From contig NZ_JACSQK010000012.1 of NCBI RefSeq assembly GCF_014836675.1, positions 1 to 62,337 on the forward strand: DNA of 62,337 bases. Direction: 5' to 3'. The stretch is from Comamonas avium. GTDB lineage: Bacteria > Pseudomonadota > Gammaproteobacteria > Burkholderiales > Burkholderiaceae_C. Under the pieces are notes generated by a model. That model searched no databases. It had not been told where the DNA came from and saw only the letters and a program-made list of their open reading frames with translations. Position numbers and translations under genes: made by a program. Below are positions 19,812-28,152 of the stretch, in pieces. Numbering within the stretch: the stretch's first letter is position 1; every line of letters starts with the position of its first letter.

Positions 19812-21143
19812 ATGTCTGCTGCCACTGCGCTGCCTGCGCTCAAGTGTGATGTTGCTATTGTGGGGGCAGGGCCTGCGGGTTTGATGGCTGCAGAGATGCT
19901 GTCTGCCCAAGGCGTGCAGGTGCACGTGTTTGATGGCAAAGCCTCGGTGGGGCGTAAATTTCTGCTGGCAGGCAAGGGCGGTTTGAACCTGACACACGCT
20001 GAAGCCTTTGAGCGTTTTGTCGAACGCTATGGCGATACGCAGCCCATGCTGCAGCCTTTGTTGCAAGAATTTGGCGCGGAGCAATTGCGCGCCTGGGCTG
20101 AGGGCTTGGGTATTGGCACTTTTGTAGGCACATCGGGCCGCGTTTTTCCCACGGACATGAAAGCTGCACCGCTGCTTCGCGCCTGGCTGGCGCGTTTGCG
20201 TGCCCAGGGGGTGGTGTTTCATATGCGTCACTTGTGGAAGGGCTGGAGTGATGCGCAAGCGCTGGTGATGGAGTCACCCGAAGGCGTATTGCCCGTGCAA
20301 GCCAAGGCAGTGTTGCTGGCTTTGGGCGGCGGCAGCTGGGCGCGCCTGGGCTCTGATGGTGCTTGGGTGGCGTTGCTGCAAGCCAAAGGTGTGGAGGTGT
20401 CGGCGCTGCAGCCGGCCAATTGTGGCTTTGATGTGGGCCAGCCTGTGCACGCAACAGAAGAAACACGTCGTGAGTTTTTCAAAGAACTGGTGGGGATTGC
20501 GCCTGCACCCGGTAAAGGCTGGAGCACGCATTTCACCGAGCGTTTTGCTGGCGCTCCGCTGAAGTCTGTGGCCCTCCGTTTTACGGACAGTCTGGGGCGC
20601 AGCTTTGATCGCAGGGGTGAATTTGTTGCTACGGCCACCGGGGTGGAAGGCAGTTTGGTGTATGCGGTCTCACACCTGCTGCGCGATGAAATCAAACGAC
20701 AAGGCTTTGCCACTTTTGAGCTGGATCTGCTGCCTGCATTCAGCGCTGAGAAGGTGCTGCAGGAAGTGCGTCACCCACGTGGCTCGCGCAGCCTGTCCAG
20801 CCATTTGAAGGGGCGTTTGGGTCTGGACGGCGTCAAGGCGGCGCTGCTGCATGAGTTGCTGAATAAGCAGGACATGCAAGACCCGGTGAAGCTGGCACAT
20901 GCCATCAAGGCTTTGCCGATCACGGTGGTGGCTACGCGTCCTCTGAATGAAGCCATCAGCACCGCTGGCGGCGTAACGTGGAATGCCTTGGATGAGGCTC
21001 TCATGTGCAAGGCGCTGCCCGGTGTGTTCTGCGCTGGCGAAATGATTGATTGGGAAGCTCCTACGGGTGGCTACCTGCTCACCGCTTGTTTTGCTACGGG
21101 CGTGCGCGCGGCACGTGGCATTCAAGCGTATGTAACTCAATAA
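19812..21143 (+). CDS. HI0933/BaiN-type flavoprotein (TIGR03862-like)
   Basis: FAD-binding oxidoreductase of 443 residues. The N-terminal dinucleotide fold is VAIVGAGPAGLMAAEML near residues 13-29, followed by FLLAGKGGLNLTHAE, the usual HI0933 motif. A second FAD contact near the C-terminus is GVFCAGEMIDWEAPTGGYLL. The family includes proteins of unknown substrate and the bile-acid enzyme BaiN, so a specific reaction is not claimed. I chose the ATG at 19812 over the TTG six bases earlier. Confidence 0.85.
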   Translation: MSAATALPALKCDVAIVGAGPAGLMAAEMLSAQGVQVHVFDGKASVGRKFLLAGKGGLNLTHAEAFERFVERYGDTQPMLQPLLQEFGAEQLRAWAEGLGIGTFVGTSGRVFPTDMKAAPLLRAWLARLRAQGVVFHMRHLWKGWSDAQALVMESPEGVLPVQAKAVLLALGGGSWARLGSDGAWVALLQAKGVEVSALQPANCGFDVGQPVHATEETRREFFKELVGIAPAPGKGWSTHFTERFAGAPLKSVALRFTDSLGRSFDRRGEFVATATGVEGSLVYAVSHLLRDEIKRQGFATFELDLLPAFSAEKVLQEVRHPRGSRSLSSHLKGRLGLDGVKAALLHELLNKQDMQDPVKLAHAIKALPITVVATRPLNEAISTAGGVTWNALDEALMCKALPGVFCAGEMIDWEAPTGGYLLTACFATGVRAARGIQAYVTQ

Positions 21144-21146
21144 AGG

Positions 21147-21228
21147 TATAGCTGTCAGTGCTTGCTATGTAATGTTTTCGGATGCTTTTGTATCTGAAGT
21201 CGTTGTAAATACTGCGTAGGCAGCTATA
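21147..21228. repeat. 82-bp palindromic repeat, copy 2
   Basis: The left end TATAGCTGTCAGTGCTTG and right end GCGTAGGCAGCTATA form imperfect outer arms 82 bp apart, with GCG at offset 67. The inner part holds GTATCTGAAGTC, shared with the 29559 copy. It begins three bases after the flavoprotein stop codon. Confidence 0.75.
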
Positions 21229-21308
21229 TTTTTATGCATATGCGCGAGAGTGAAGCGAAAGGTGGGCGGTATTTGTAAAGCCTATTCGGGCTCAGCAACA
21301 ATGCACGC

Positions 21309-22259
21309 ATGCCATCATTTCGTGACACCTTAGAGCGCTTGCAAGCGCCTATTTACTTGGCCACCGTTGCCGTTGCCGCCTTTTTTGCATGGACGTTTGC
21401 AGGCGCGCCGGGCTTGGAGCGAGCGATCAACCCCGCGCTGGCGCTCATGCTCTACGTCACTTTTTTGCAAGTACCCGTGCCCGCATTGCGTGCCGCTTTA
21501 AAGCAGGGGCGGTTTTTGCTGGCGCTGCTGGTGACTAATTTTGTTGCCATACCGCTGCTGGTCTGGGGCTTGAGTTTTGGTTTGCCCGATGACGGCCTGG
21601 TGCGCTTTGGCGTCTTGCTGGTGCTGCTGGCGCCGTGCATTGATTACGTGGTCACGTTTGCGCACATGGGCAAGGCCGATGCGCGCTTGCTGCTGGCATC
21701 TACCCCGGTGCTGCTGGTGGTGCAAATGCTGTTATTGCCTGTTTATCTGCGCGCCATGCTGGGGCAAGAGGCCGCGGCATTGGTGCAGGCTAGGCCTTTT
21801 GTGGATGCCTTTGTGTGGCTGATTGCGCTGCCACTGCTGCTGGCCGCATGCACGCAGTGGTGGGCCGCTCGCTCGGGCGTGGGCGCGCGTATTTACGCGG
21901 GTTTGGGCTGGCTGCCTGTGCCTGCGACGGCACTGGTGCTGTTTGTGGTGGTTGCCGCCGTGGTTCCGCAACTGGAGGCCGCAAGCCACGCAGCCTTGCG
22001 CGTGCTGCCTGTCTATATGGCGTTTGCGGTCCTGGCGCCTGTGGTGGCATGGCGGGTGGCCAAGCTTTTCAAGCTAGAAGTCTCGGCAGTGCGAGCCATT
22101 GCCTTTAGTGGCAGCACGCGCAACTCCTTGGTGGTGCTGCCCTTGGCGCTGGCCGTGCCGGGTGCTATTCCTGTATTGCCCGCCGTGATCGTGGCGCAAA
22201 CGTTGGTGGAGCTGGTCAGCGAGCTGGTCTACGTCAAGCTTTTGCCCAAGTTGCGTTGA
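21309..22259 (+). CDS. Bile acid:sodium symporter (BASS)/ACR3-like transporter
   Basis: Polytopic inner-membrane protein of 316 residues with about 9-10 hydrophobic segments. INPALALMLYVTFLQVPVPAL near residues 40-60 and FSGSTRNSLVVLPLALAVP near 270-288 resemble the two crossover-helix regions of the BASS fold, shared by bile-acid symporters and the arsenite exporter ACR3. No arsR or arsC lies nearby, so an arsenic role is not supported. The substrate is unknown. Confidence 0.75.
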   Translation: MPSFRDTLERLQAPIYLATVAVAAFFAWTFAGAPGLERAINPALALMLYVTFLQVPVPALRAALKQGRFLLALLVTNFVAIPLLVWGLSFGLPDDGLVRFGVLLVLLAPCIDYVVTFAHMGKADARLLLASTPVLLVVQMLLLPVYLRAMLGQEAAALVQARPFVDAFVWLIALPLLLAACTQWWAARSGVGARIYAGLGWLPVPATALVLFVVVAAVVPQLEAASHAALRVLPVYMAFAVLAPVVAWRVAKLFKLEVSAVRAIAFSGSTRNSLVVLPLALAVPGAIPVLPAVIVAQTLVELVSELVYVKLLPKLR

Positions 22260-22616
22260 ATGGCTAATTAAAGAGGCCAAACGCGGCAATGCATGGGGGG
22301 GGCGCTTCGCTTGAGTTGGTTGCGGGCCGGTGCGCTGGCATATTTTTTTGCAGGTGGCAGCTGGTGCTGGGCAGCACCAGCTGCATCTACTTGACGCGTA
22401 TCGGCGCACGCTGCGCAGCGTCTGCAAATGGCTGCAGCGCTTGTGGTTCAAAGCGTCGTCAATAACGCTGGCGCTGTGCCTTCATGCGGCATGGAAGTGC
22501 AATGGCCTGCACGCGCAGGCTCGCTGCCAAACTATTGGCATATCAGTCATGTTTTTTGAAAAGCATCGCTTCAAAAAGAGCATCTCTTGCTGATGAAGAG
22601 GGTTCTGAAACGAAGT
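22260..22616. other. Intergenic gap with hairpins, no gene seen
   Basis: No supported gene. It contains a G8 run (22295-22302) and a perfect 12-bp inverted repeat, GCAGCTGGTGCT (22357-22368) with AGCACCAGCTGC (22373-22384). No T tract follows the repeat on either strand. It could be a protein-binding site or a weak terminator of the BASS-type gene. Confidence 0.4.
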
Positions 22617-22712
22617 TGACAAGCCTTACCTCGGCACTGGTTTCACAGTTAGGGCTGCTTGGTTCCCCACCTGACCCGGTTGGCTGCTTCCCCATGCGAG
22701 GGGGCCTGTCAG
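22617..22712 (-). ncRNA. ffs: Signal recognition particle 4.5S RNA
   Basis: Read on the minus strand, the sequence holds the conserved SRP apical core GGTCAGGTGGGGAA followed by CCAAGCAGCC, the Ffh-binding region. The ends pair (TGACAGGCC with GGCTTGTCA), giving a molecule of about 96 nt, the usual size of bacterial short SRP RNA. A TATAAT -10 box lies 6 bases upstream of the predicted 5' end. It is divergent from dnaX. Confidence 0.9.
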
Positions 22713-22717
22713 CGTCA

Positions 22718-22723
22718 ATTATA
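22718..22723 (-). promoter_or_regulatory. -10 box of ffs
   Basis: Perfect TATAAT on the minus strand, 6 bases upstream of the SRP RNA 5' end. No consensus -35 is obvious at 16-18 bases. Confidence 0.65.
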
Positions 22724-22812
22724 GGTGCGTTTGTGTCACGCAGATGGGACACGTGAAGATAAACAAGCAAGCTGACATGGTGTAAAGCTCGTAGCCCGTA
22801 GAATTCGCCCCT

Positions 22813-24765
22813 ATGTCTTATCTCGTGCTCGCCCGTAAATACCGTCCCCGTAACTTTGCCGAAATGGTGGGGCAGGAGCACGTCGTGCAGGCATTGGGCA
22901 ACGCGCTGACCCAGCAGCGGTTGCACCATGCATATTTATTCACCGGTACGCGTGGCGTGGGCAAGACCACGGTGTCGCGTATTTTGGCCAAATCGCTGAA
23001 CTGCACAGGCGCAGATGGTCAGGGTGGAATTACGGCTACGCCTTGTGGCGTATGCCCTGCCTGTACTGAAATCGATAGTGGACGTTTTCCTGACTATATT
23101 GAGCTGGATGCGGCCTCGAACCGAGGTGTGGACGAGGTGCAAAGCCTGCTGGAGCAGGCGGTGTACAAGCCGGTGCAGGGGCGCTTCAAGGTCTTCATGA
23201 TTGATGAGGTGCACATGCTCACCAACACGGCTTTCAATGCCATGTTGAAGACGCTGGAAGAGCCCCCTGAGTACCTGAAGTTTGTGCTGGCCACGACCGA
23301 TCCGCAGAAAGTACCTGTGACCGTGCTTTCGCGTTGCCTGCAGTTCAATCTGCGGCCTATGGCACCAGAAACCGTTTTTGAGCACCTGACGCAAGTGCTG
23401 GTGAAAGAAGACATTCCTGCAGAGCCCCAGGCGCTGAAGCTGCTGGCCCGCGGTGCGCGCGGCTCCATGCGAGATGCGCTGTCGCTGACTGACCAGGCCA
23501 TTGCTTTTGGTTGCGGGCAGTTGCAAGAAGCATCTGTGCGGCAAATGCTGGGCAGCGTGGACCGCAGTTACGTGTTTCGCTTGATTGCCGCTTTGGCACA
23601 AGGCGATGGCCGCACAGTGGTAGAGACCGTAGATGCACTGCGCTACAACGGCATTTCCGGGGCCTCCACTCTGGAGGAAATGTCCACCGTGCTGCAACGC
23701 ATGGCCGTTTTGCAGGCAGTACCGGATATGGCCGCTGCGGTGGACGCTTCAGATCCAGAAGCCGCAGAAATGGCGCAGCTGGCACAGGCGATGCCTGCCG
23801 ACGAGACGCAGCTGCTCTACAGCATTTGCCTGCATGGCCGCCAAGAGCTGGGCTTGGCACCAGATGAATACGCTGCGCTGACCATGGCGCTGCTGCGCCT
23901 GCTGGCGTTCAAGCCACAAGGTGAGCAACCTTCGGGCACCACAGCCCCATTGGCTGAAAAAAAAACACTGAAGTTAGCTGAACTGCCTGTGCAGTCGCTG
24001 GCAAAGGCGCAAGCTGAGCCACAGCCACAGCCACAGCCACAGCCACAGCCACAGCCACAGCCACAGCCACAGCCACAGCCACAGCCACAGCCACAGCCCG
24101 AACCGGCTGCGGTGAATGCGATGCCAGCCCCTGCAGCACAGCAGGCCGTGGAGCAACCCGCAGTTGCTGAGGCTGCCGCCCCTGGGCGGGAAGATGCCGC
24201 GCAAGACATGCCACCTCCGTGGGAAGACTTGCCTCCTGAGCCGGCGCAGGCAGAGCCTGCATACGGCAGCGATGAGCCGCCCGTATGGGATGAGGTGCCC
24301 ATGGAGGCATCGGCACCGTTTGCAGAGCCTGTGGTTCAGGCCAAGCCTGCTGCCATAGATGTGGCTACAGAGCTGGAGCCAACCCCTTTGGGGGATGCAT
24401 GGCACGCAGTGGTGACCCAACTGGATGAGGCGCAAGCCATCACCGCTTTGGTGCGCGAGCTGGCCATGCAGTCACAATTGGTGGCGCAATCGCAAGGTGT
24501 GTGGACGTTGCGTGTGCAACGCACATCGCTCAACCAGCCTATGCCCCGCGAGCGCCTGCTCAAAGCTTTGGCGCAAGTCACAGACTGCGTCAGCCTTGAA
24601 GTTGAAAATGGCAAGGTGTCTGACACCCCTGCGCTGCGCAATAAGGCGCAGGCTGAAGCACGGCAAAAACGGGCTGAAGCGATTGTGATGAACGATCCGC
24701 AGGTGCTGCATTTACAGCAAACCTACGGGGCAACCATCGTGCCCGGTAGCATTCGGCCTGTATAG
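22813..24765 (+). CDS. dnaX: DNA polymerase III subunits tau/gamma
   Basis: Clamp-loader ATPase of 650 residues; the full-length form is tau. AAA+ Walker A is GTRGVGKTTVSR near residues 44-55, followed by the zinc-binding cysteines in CGVCPAC. Walker B is VFMIDEVHML, and the SRC motif is TVLSRCLQFNL. Domain III ends near residue 370. There is then an A9 run at codons 382-385 (23957-23965) and a (Pro-Gln)13 linker at residues 403-428. The tau-specific C-terminal domain follows. The A9 run is a likely slippage site for the short gamma form. ybaB and recR follow, as in many bacteria. Confidence 0.97.
   Translation: MSYLVLARKYRPRNFAEMVGQEHVVQALGNALTQQRLHHAYLFTGTRGVGKTTVSRILAKSLNCTGADGQGGITATPCGVCPACTEIDSGRFPDYIELDAASNRGVDEVQSLLEQAVYKPVQGRFKVFMIDEVHMLTNTAFNAMLKTLEEPPEYLKFVLATTDPQKVPVTVLSRCLQFNLRPMAPETVFEHLTQVLVKEDIPAEPQALKLLARGARGSMRDALSLTDQAIAFGCGQLQEASVRQMLGSVDRSYVFRLIAALAQGDGRTVVETVDALRYNGISGASTLEEMSTVLQRMAVLQAVPDMAAAVDASDPEAAEMAQLAQAMPADETQLLYSICLHGRQELGLAPDEYAALTMALLRLLAFKPQGEQPSGTTAPLAEKKTLKLAELPVQSLAKAQAEPQPQPQPQPQPQPQPQPQPQPQPQPQPEPAAVNAMPAPAAQQAVEQPAVAEAAAPGREDAAQDMPPPWEDLPPEPAQAEPAYGSDEPPVWDEVPMEASAPFAEPVVQAKPAAIDVATELEPTPLGDAWHAVVTQLDEAQAITALVRELAMQSQLVAQSQGVWTLRVQRTSLNQPMPRERLLKALAQVTDCVSLEVENGKVSDTPALRNKAQAEARQKRAEAIVMNDPQVLHLQQTYGATIVPGSIRPV
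23957..23965 (+). other. A9 slippery run in dnaX, probable gamma-forming site
   Basis: Nine A residues span codons GAA AAA AAA ACA. One extra A leads to AAC ACT GAA GTT AGC TGA, a stop five codons on. One missing A leads to CAC TGA, an immediate stop. Either slip would yield a protein of about 385-389 residues containing domains I-III only, the size expected of gamma. Confidence 0.6.
24019..24096 (+). repeat. Hexanucleotide tandem repeat, 13x CCACAG, in dnaX
   Basis: Thirteen identical 6-bp units encode (Pro-Gln)13 in the linker between clamp-loader and tau-specific domains. Perfect identity suggests recent or ongoing slippage. Gain or loss of units keeps the frame. Confidence 0.95.
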
Positions 24766-24846
24766 GCGAAACAAAGGCCGGGGCATGCCAAGTCGTGGCA
24801 CTATTGCCCCATCAGATTTTTAAGTGACGAATAAAGGAAACCTACC

Positions 24847-25179
24847 ATGTTCAATAAAGGACAACTCGCCGGTTTGATGAAGCAAGCCCAAACCATGCAA
24901 GACAACCTCAAGAAGGCGCAGGATGAGCTGGGCAACGTCGAAGTAGAAGGCGAGTCGGGCGCAGGTTTGGTCAAGGTGGTGATGACTTGCAAGCACGATG
25001 TCAAGCGCGTCACGATTGATCCCAGTCTGCTGGCTGAAGACAAAGACATGCTGGAAGATCTGGTGGCCGCTGCGTTCAACGCGGCTGTGCGCAAGGCCGA
25101 AGAAACTTCCAATGAAAAAATGTCCAAGCTGACAGCGGGCATGCCCGGTTTGCCCGGTGGCATGAAGTTCCCTTTCTAA
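24847..25179 (+). CDS. ybaB: YbaB/EbfC-family nucleoid-associated protein
   Basis: DNA-binding protein of 110 residues, normal for the family. [20 protein letters not shown] forms the N-terminal helix. [21 protein letters not shown] forms the central sheet, and [20 protein letters not shown] is the conserved C-terminal helix. AAGGAAA lies before the ATG. It sits between dnaX and recR. Confidence 0.93.
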   Translation: MFNKGQLAGLMKQAQTMQDNLKKAQDELGNVEVEGESGAGLVKVVMTCKHDVKRVTIDPSLLAEDKDMLEDLVAAAFNAAVRKAEETSNEKMSKLTAGMPGLPGGMKFPF

Positions 25180-25246
25180 TTGCAGGCGACGACGTCGATT
25201 GAGGGAAAGCCGTGGTGCTTTCCCTTTTTATTTGGGTGTTTGAAAT

Positions 25247-25837
25247 ATGTCTGACCTTCAGCCGCTGGAACCATTGATTCAGGCGCTGCGCCGCTTGCCT
25301 GGCGTAGGGGTGAAGTCCGCGCAGCGGATGGCATTTCACTTGATGCAGCGCGATCAAGAGGGCGCACGTGTGCTCTCTCGTGCCTTGGTGGAGGCGGTCG
25401 ATTCGGTGCAGCACTGCACCCGCTGCAACACTTTTACGCACGAGGCGGTATGTCCGATTTGCCAGGATGCAGGCCGTGATGCAGCGCGCTTGTGTGTGGT
25501 GGAGACACCCGCCGACCTGGCCGCGATGGAGCGAACAGGTGCCTACAGTGGTTATTACTTTGTACTGATGGGGCGCATCTCTCCCATGGATGGTGTTGGT
25601 GCGAAAGATGTGGGCTTGCCGCAATTGGTACAGCGGGCACTGGATGGCAAGGTGCAGGAAGTGATCCTGGCCACCAGCTTTACGACCGAAGGTGAAGCGA
25701 CGGCCCACGCAGTCACAGAGCTTATGCAGGGGCGTCAGATTCAGGTGACACGGCTGGCCCGTGGCGTGCCTGTAGGCAGCGAGCTGGAGTATGTGGATCT
25801 GGGCACGATTGCCCATGCGCTGGTAGAGCGCAGATAA
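25247..25837 (+). CDS. recR: Recombination protein RecR
   Basis: Works with RecF/RecO in loading RecA at gaps; 196 residues (normal). An N-terminal helix-hairpin-helix ([19 protein letters not shown]) is followed by the zinc finger [16 protein letters not shown]. The Toprim domain has [16 protein letters not shown] and the acidic [27 protein letters not shown] and [18 protein letters not shown] are typical C-terminal motifs. Confidence 0.97.
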   Translation: MSDLQPLEPLIQALRRLPGVGVKSAQRMAFHLMQRDQEGARVLSRALVEAVDSVQHCTRCNTFTHEAVCPICQDAGRDAARLCVVETPADLAAMERTGAYSGYYFVLMGRISPMDGVGAKDVGLPQLVQRALDGKVQEVILATSFTTEGEATAHAVTELMQGRQIQVTRLARGVPVGSELEYVDLGTIAHALVERR

Positions 25838-25866
25838 AAAAACGCCCTGCATTGCAGGGCGTTTTG
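25836..25866 (+). terminator. Terminator of recR
   Basis: AAAACGCCCTGC and GCAGGGCGTTTT form a strong hairpin with loop ATT, flanked by A and T tracts. It may serve both recR and the convergent mltD-like gene. Confidence 0.9.
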
Positions 25867-25897
25867 CTTGGGTCCATCAGCAATCAGAAATGGGCGA

Positions 25898-27379
25898 TCA
25901 ACGCTTTTTCTTGGTGGGTGTGCCACCTTTGCTTTTCTGGGTCACTTTGGCCGGTGCCGCTTTCTGAGTGCCTGCGGTGCGCACTTTCTTGGTAGGTGTG
26001 GCCTTTTTGGCGCTGGCACCTGCGGCCGAGACTCTGACTGTTTTATAGATATCCAGCGACTGGCCTGCACGCAGCTTGGACGAGATGGACATGTCGTTCC
26101 AGCGCGCCAGATTGGCAGCCGAGACACCATTGCGGCTTGCCACCTTGGCCATGGTGTCACCCTTGCGAACTTTGACGGGTGTGCGGCGCGTGACTTCGGT
26201 AATTTCGGGGGCCAGCGCCAGTTTGCCGTTGTCGGCAATGTGGGTGGCAACGTCACTTTGGTGTTGGGATGTGCGTGGCACCATCAAGGCCGAACCTGCC
26301 TTGATCATCATGCGTGGAGGAATGCGGTTGACGCTGCGTAAATCGGCTTCGCTCATGCCCACGCGCTGGGCTGCGTTGGCCACGGTCATGGTGCTGGGGG
26401 CGATCCACACCGTCCAGCTGGCGTATTGGCCGTCGTGGTAGGCAGCCAGATTGCGCTGAAACACCTTGGCGTTGTCCCAGGGCAGCAAAATTTGAGTGAC
26501 GCCGGCTGCAAAAATGGTGGGGCGGTGAAACGAGGGGTTCAGCGCCTTGAAGTCATCCAGGCGCACGTCTGCCAGGCGGGCCACCAGCTCTACGTCCACA
26601 TCGCGCTTGATTTCTACGGCCTGAAAGTACGGGTGGTTTTCAATGTTGGGCAGCTCAATCTTGAATTTTTCAGGATTGGCAATGATGTTCTTGACCGCCT
26701 GCAATTTGGGGACGTAATTGCGGGTTTCGTTGGGCATGGTCAGGTCGGTATAGCTGGTGCCCATGCTCTGGCGTTCATTGCGCTTGATGGCGCGGCCCAC
26801 GCTGCCTTCGCCCCAGTTGTAGGCGGCCAGGGCCAGATGCCAGTCGCCAAACATGCGGTGCAGCTTTTCCAGGTAATCCAGTGCAGCCTTGGTGGACGCC
26901 AGTACATCGCGGCGGTCATCGCGGAAAGCGTTTTGTGTCAGCTCGAAGTACGAGCCTGTTGCAGGCATAAATTGCCACATGCCTGCCGCTTTGGCGCTGG
27001 AGACGGCTTGGGGATTGAAGGCACTTTCGATGTAGGGCAGCAGCGCCAGCTCTGTGGGCATGTTGCGCTGCTCCAGCTCTTCCACGATGTGATAGAGGTA
27101 TTTGCTCGAGCGCGTGGTCATGCGGTCGATGTAATCCGGGCGGCTGCCATACCACTGCTCCTGGACATCGACCAGCTCGTGCTGCAGATCGGGAATGGCA
27201 AAGCCTTTGCGGATGCGTTCCCACAGATCGTTATTCGACTCCAGCGACGTAACGTGGGACGACAGGGGACGCGCTTGGGTAATGGGTTTGAGCGGGCCAT
27301 CTACGGAGTTGGACGGCGATGTCGCACAACCGGCGAGCCAAACCACGCTGAAGGCAACAAGAAGGTGGCGCAAGTTCAT
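25898..27379 (-). CDS. mltD: Membrane-bound lytic transglycosylase D-like lipoprotein
   Basis: Cleaves peptidoglycan glycan strands in the periplasm; 493 residues. A lipoprotein signal (MNLRHLLVAFSVVWLAGC) has its lipobox Cys near residue 18. The SLT domain carries catalytic Glu in LLPYIESAFNPQAVS and the motif AAGMWQFMPATG. C-terminal LysM-type repeats include VRKGDTMAKVASRNGVSAAN; the tail is Lys-rich. The start at 27379 overlaps the gloB stop as TGATG, suggesting coupling. ATG 27397 is an alternative. Confidence 0.9.
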   Translation of the reverse strand: MNLRHLLVAFSVVWLAGCATSPSNSVDGPLKPITQARPLSSHVTSLESNNDLWERIRKGFAIPDLQHELVDVQEQWYGSRPDYIDRMTTRSSKYLYHIVEELEQRNMPTELALLPYIESAFNPQAVSSAKAAGMWQFMPATGSYFELTQNAFRDDRRDVLASTKAALDYLEKLHRMFGDWHLALAAYNWGEGSVGRAIKRNERQSMGTSYTDLTMPNETRNYVPKLQAVKNIIANPEKFKIELPNIENHPYFQAVEIKRDVDVELVARLADVRLDDFKALNPSFHRPTIFAAGVTQILLPWDNAKVFQRNLAAYHDGQYASWTVWIAPSTMTVANAAQRVGMSEADLRSVNRIPPRMMIKAGSALMVPRTSQHQSDVATHIADNGKLALAPEITEVTRRTPVKVRKGDTMAKVASRNGVSAANLARWNDMSISSKLRAGQSLDIYKTVRVSAAGASAKKATPTKKVRTAGTQKAAPAKVTQKSKGGTPTKKKR

Positions 27380-28152
27380 CAAAATGCGTTTTTCCATTCA
27401 CGCAGCGCTGCAAAAACGCTGGCGGGGTTTTGGGAGATTAAGTCAGGACGAAAGCTTTGTGCGCTGTGCACAACCTCTATAACGTCGCAACGCAGAAAAG
27501 GGTTGATTGCTAATTCTTGCGCCAGCAAAGACGGTAGCGTAGGACGCTGTTGCTGGCGCAGGGTTTCGCAATGCGCGCGGTATTGGAGCAAAGCAGTGTT
27601 GCTAGGTTCCACGGTGCACGCAAATTTCAGATTACTCAGAGTGTATTCGTGGGCGCAAGCCACTCGGGTGTTGCCCGGTAAGCGTGCCAGCAGTTGCAGT
27701 GACGCGTGCATCTGCTCGGGGGTGCCTTCAAACAAACGGCCGCATCCCCCGGAAAACAGGGTGTCACCACAAAACAAAATGGGCCCACCTTCTGCGTCTG
27801 CGCTGTACCACGCAATATGGCCTGCGGTGTGACCGGGCACCTCCAGCACCTGCCACGTCAGACCAAGAAGAGACAGTGTGGTGGATGCATCGACACGTGT
27901 GACGGGTTCAGGCAGTGTCTCAAAAGCGGGGCCATACACTGCAGCACCTGTGGCGGTGCGCAATGCGTCAACACCACCGACATGGTCAGCGTGGTGATGG
28001 GTCACTAGAATGGCCTGCAGTTGCAGACCATGGGTTTGCAAGGCCGCTTGAACGGGCGCAGCGTCGCCGGGATCAACCACCAAGGCTTGTCTGCCGTTGT
28101 GCAGCAGCCAGATGTAATTGTCAGAAAACGCAGGCAACGGCAACAGGTTCAT
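27379..28152 (-). CDS. gloB: Hydroxyacylglutathione hydrolase (glyoxalase II)
   Basis: Hydrolyses S-lactoylglutathione to lactate and glutathione; 257 residues. The metallo-beta-lactamase zinc motif is VTHHHADHVGG near residues 50-60, with further metal ligands in VPGHTAGHIAWYS and [35 protein letters not shown] is the family's usual start, so ATG 28152 is firm. Its start codon overlaps that of the divergent methyltransferase (CATG, 28150-28153). Confidence 0.95.
   Translation of the reverse strand: MNLLPLPAFSDNYIWLLHNGRQALVVDPGDAAPVQAALQTHGLQLQAILVTHHHADHVGGVDALRTATGAAVYGPAFETLPEPVTRVDASTTLSLLGLTWQVLEVPGHTAGHIAWYSADAEGGPILFCGDTLFSGGCGRLFEGTPEQMHASLQLLARLPGNTRVACAHEYTLSNLKFACTVEPSNTALLQYRAHCETLRQQQRPTLPSLLAQELAINPFLRCDVIEVVHSAQSFRPDLISQNPASVFAALREWKNAF

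Noticed and set aside
22357..22384. Perfect 12-bp inverted repeat as a terminator of the BASS-type gene
   Set aside because: No T tract follows on either strand. It may be a binding site, so it is only noted in the gap entry.
22543..22929. Minus-strand reading frame of 128 codons over the SRP RNA
   Set aside because: It spans the ffs gene and the dnaX start and has no motif; the conserved SRP core explains the sequence.
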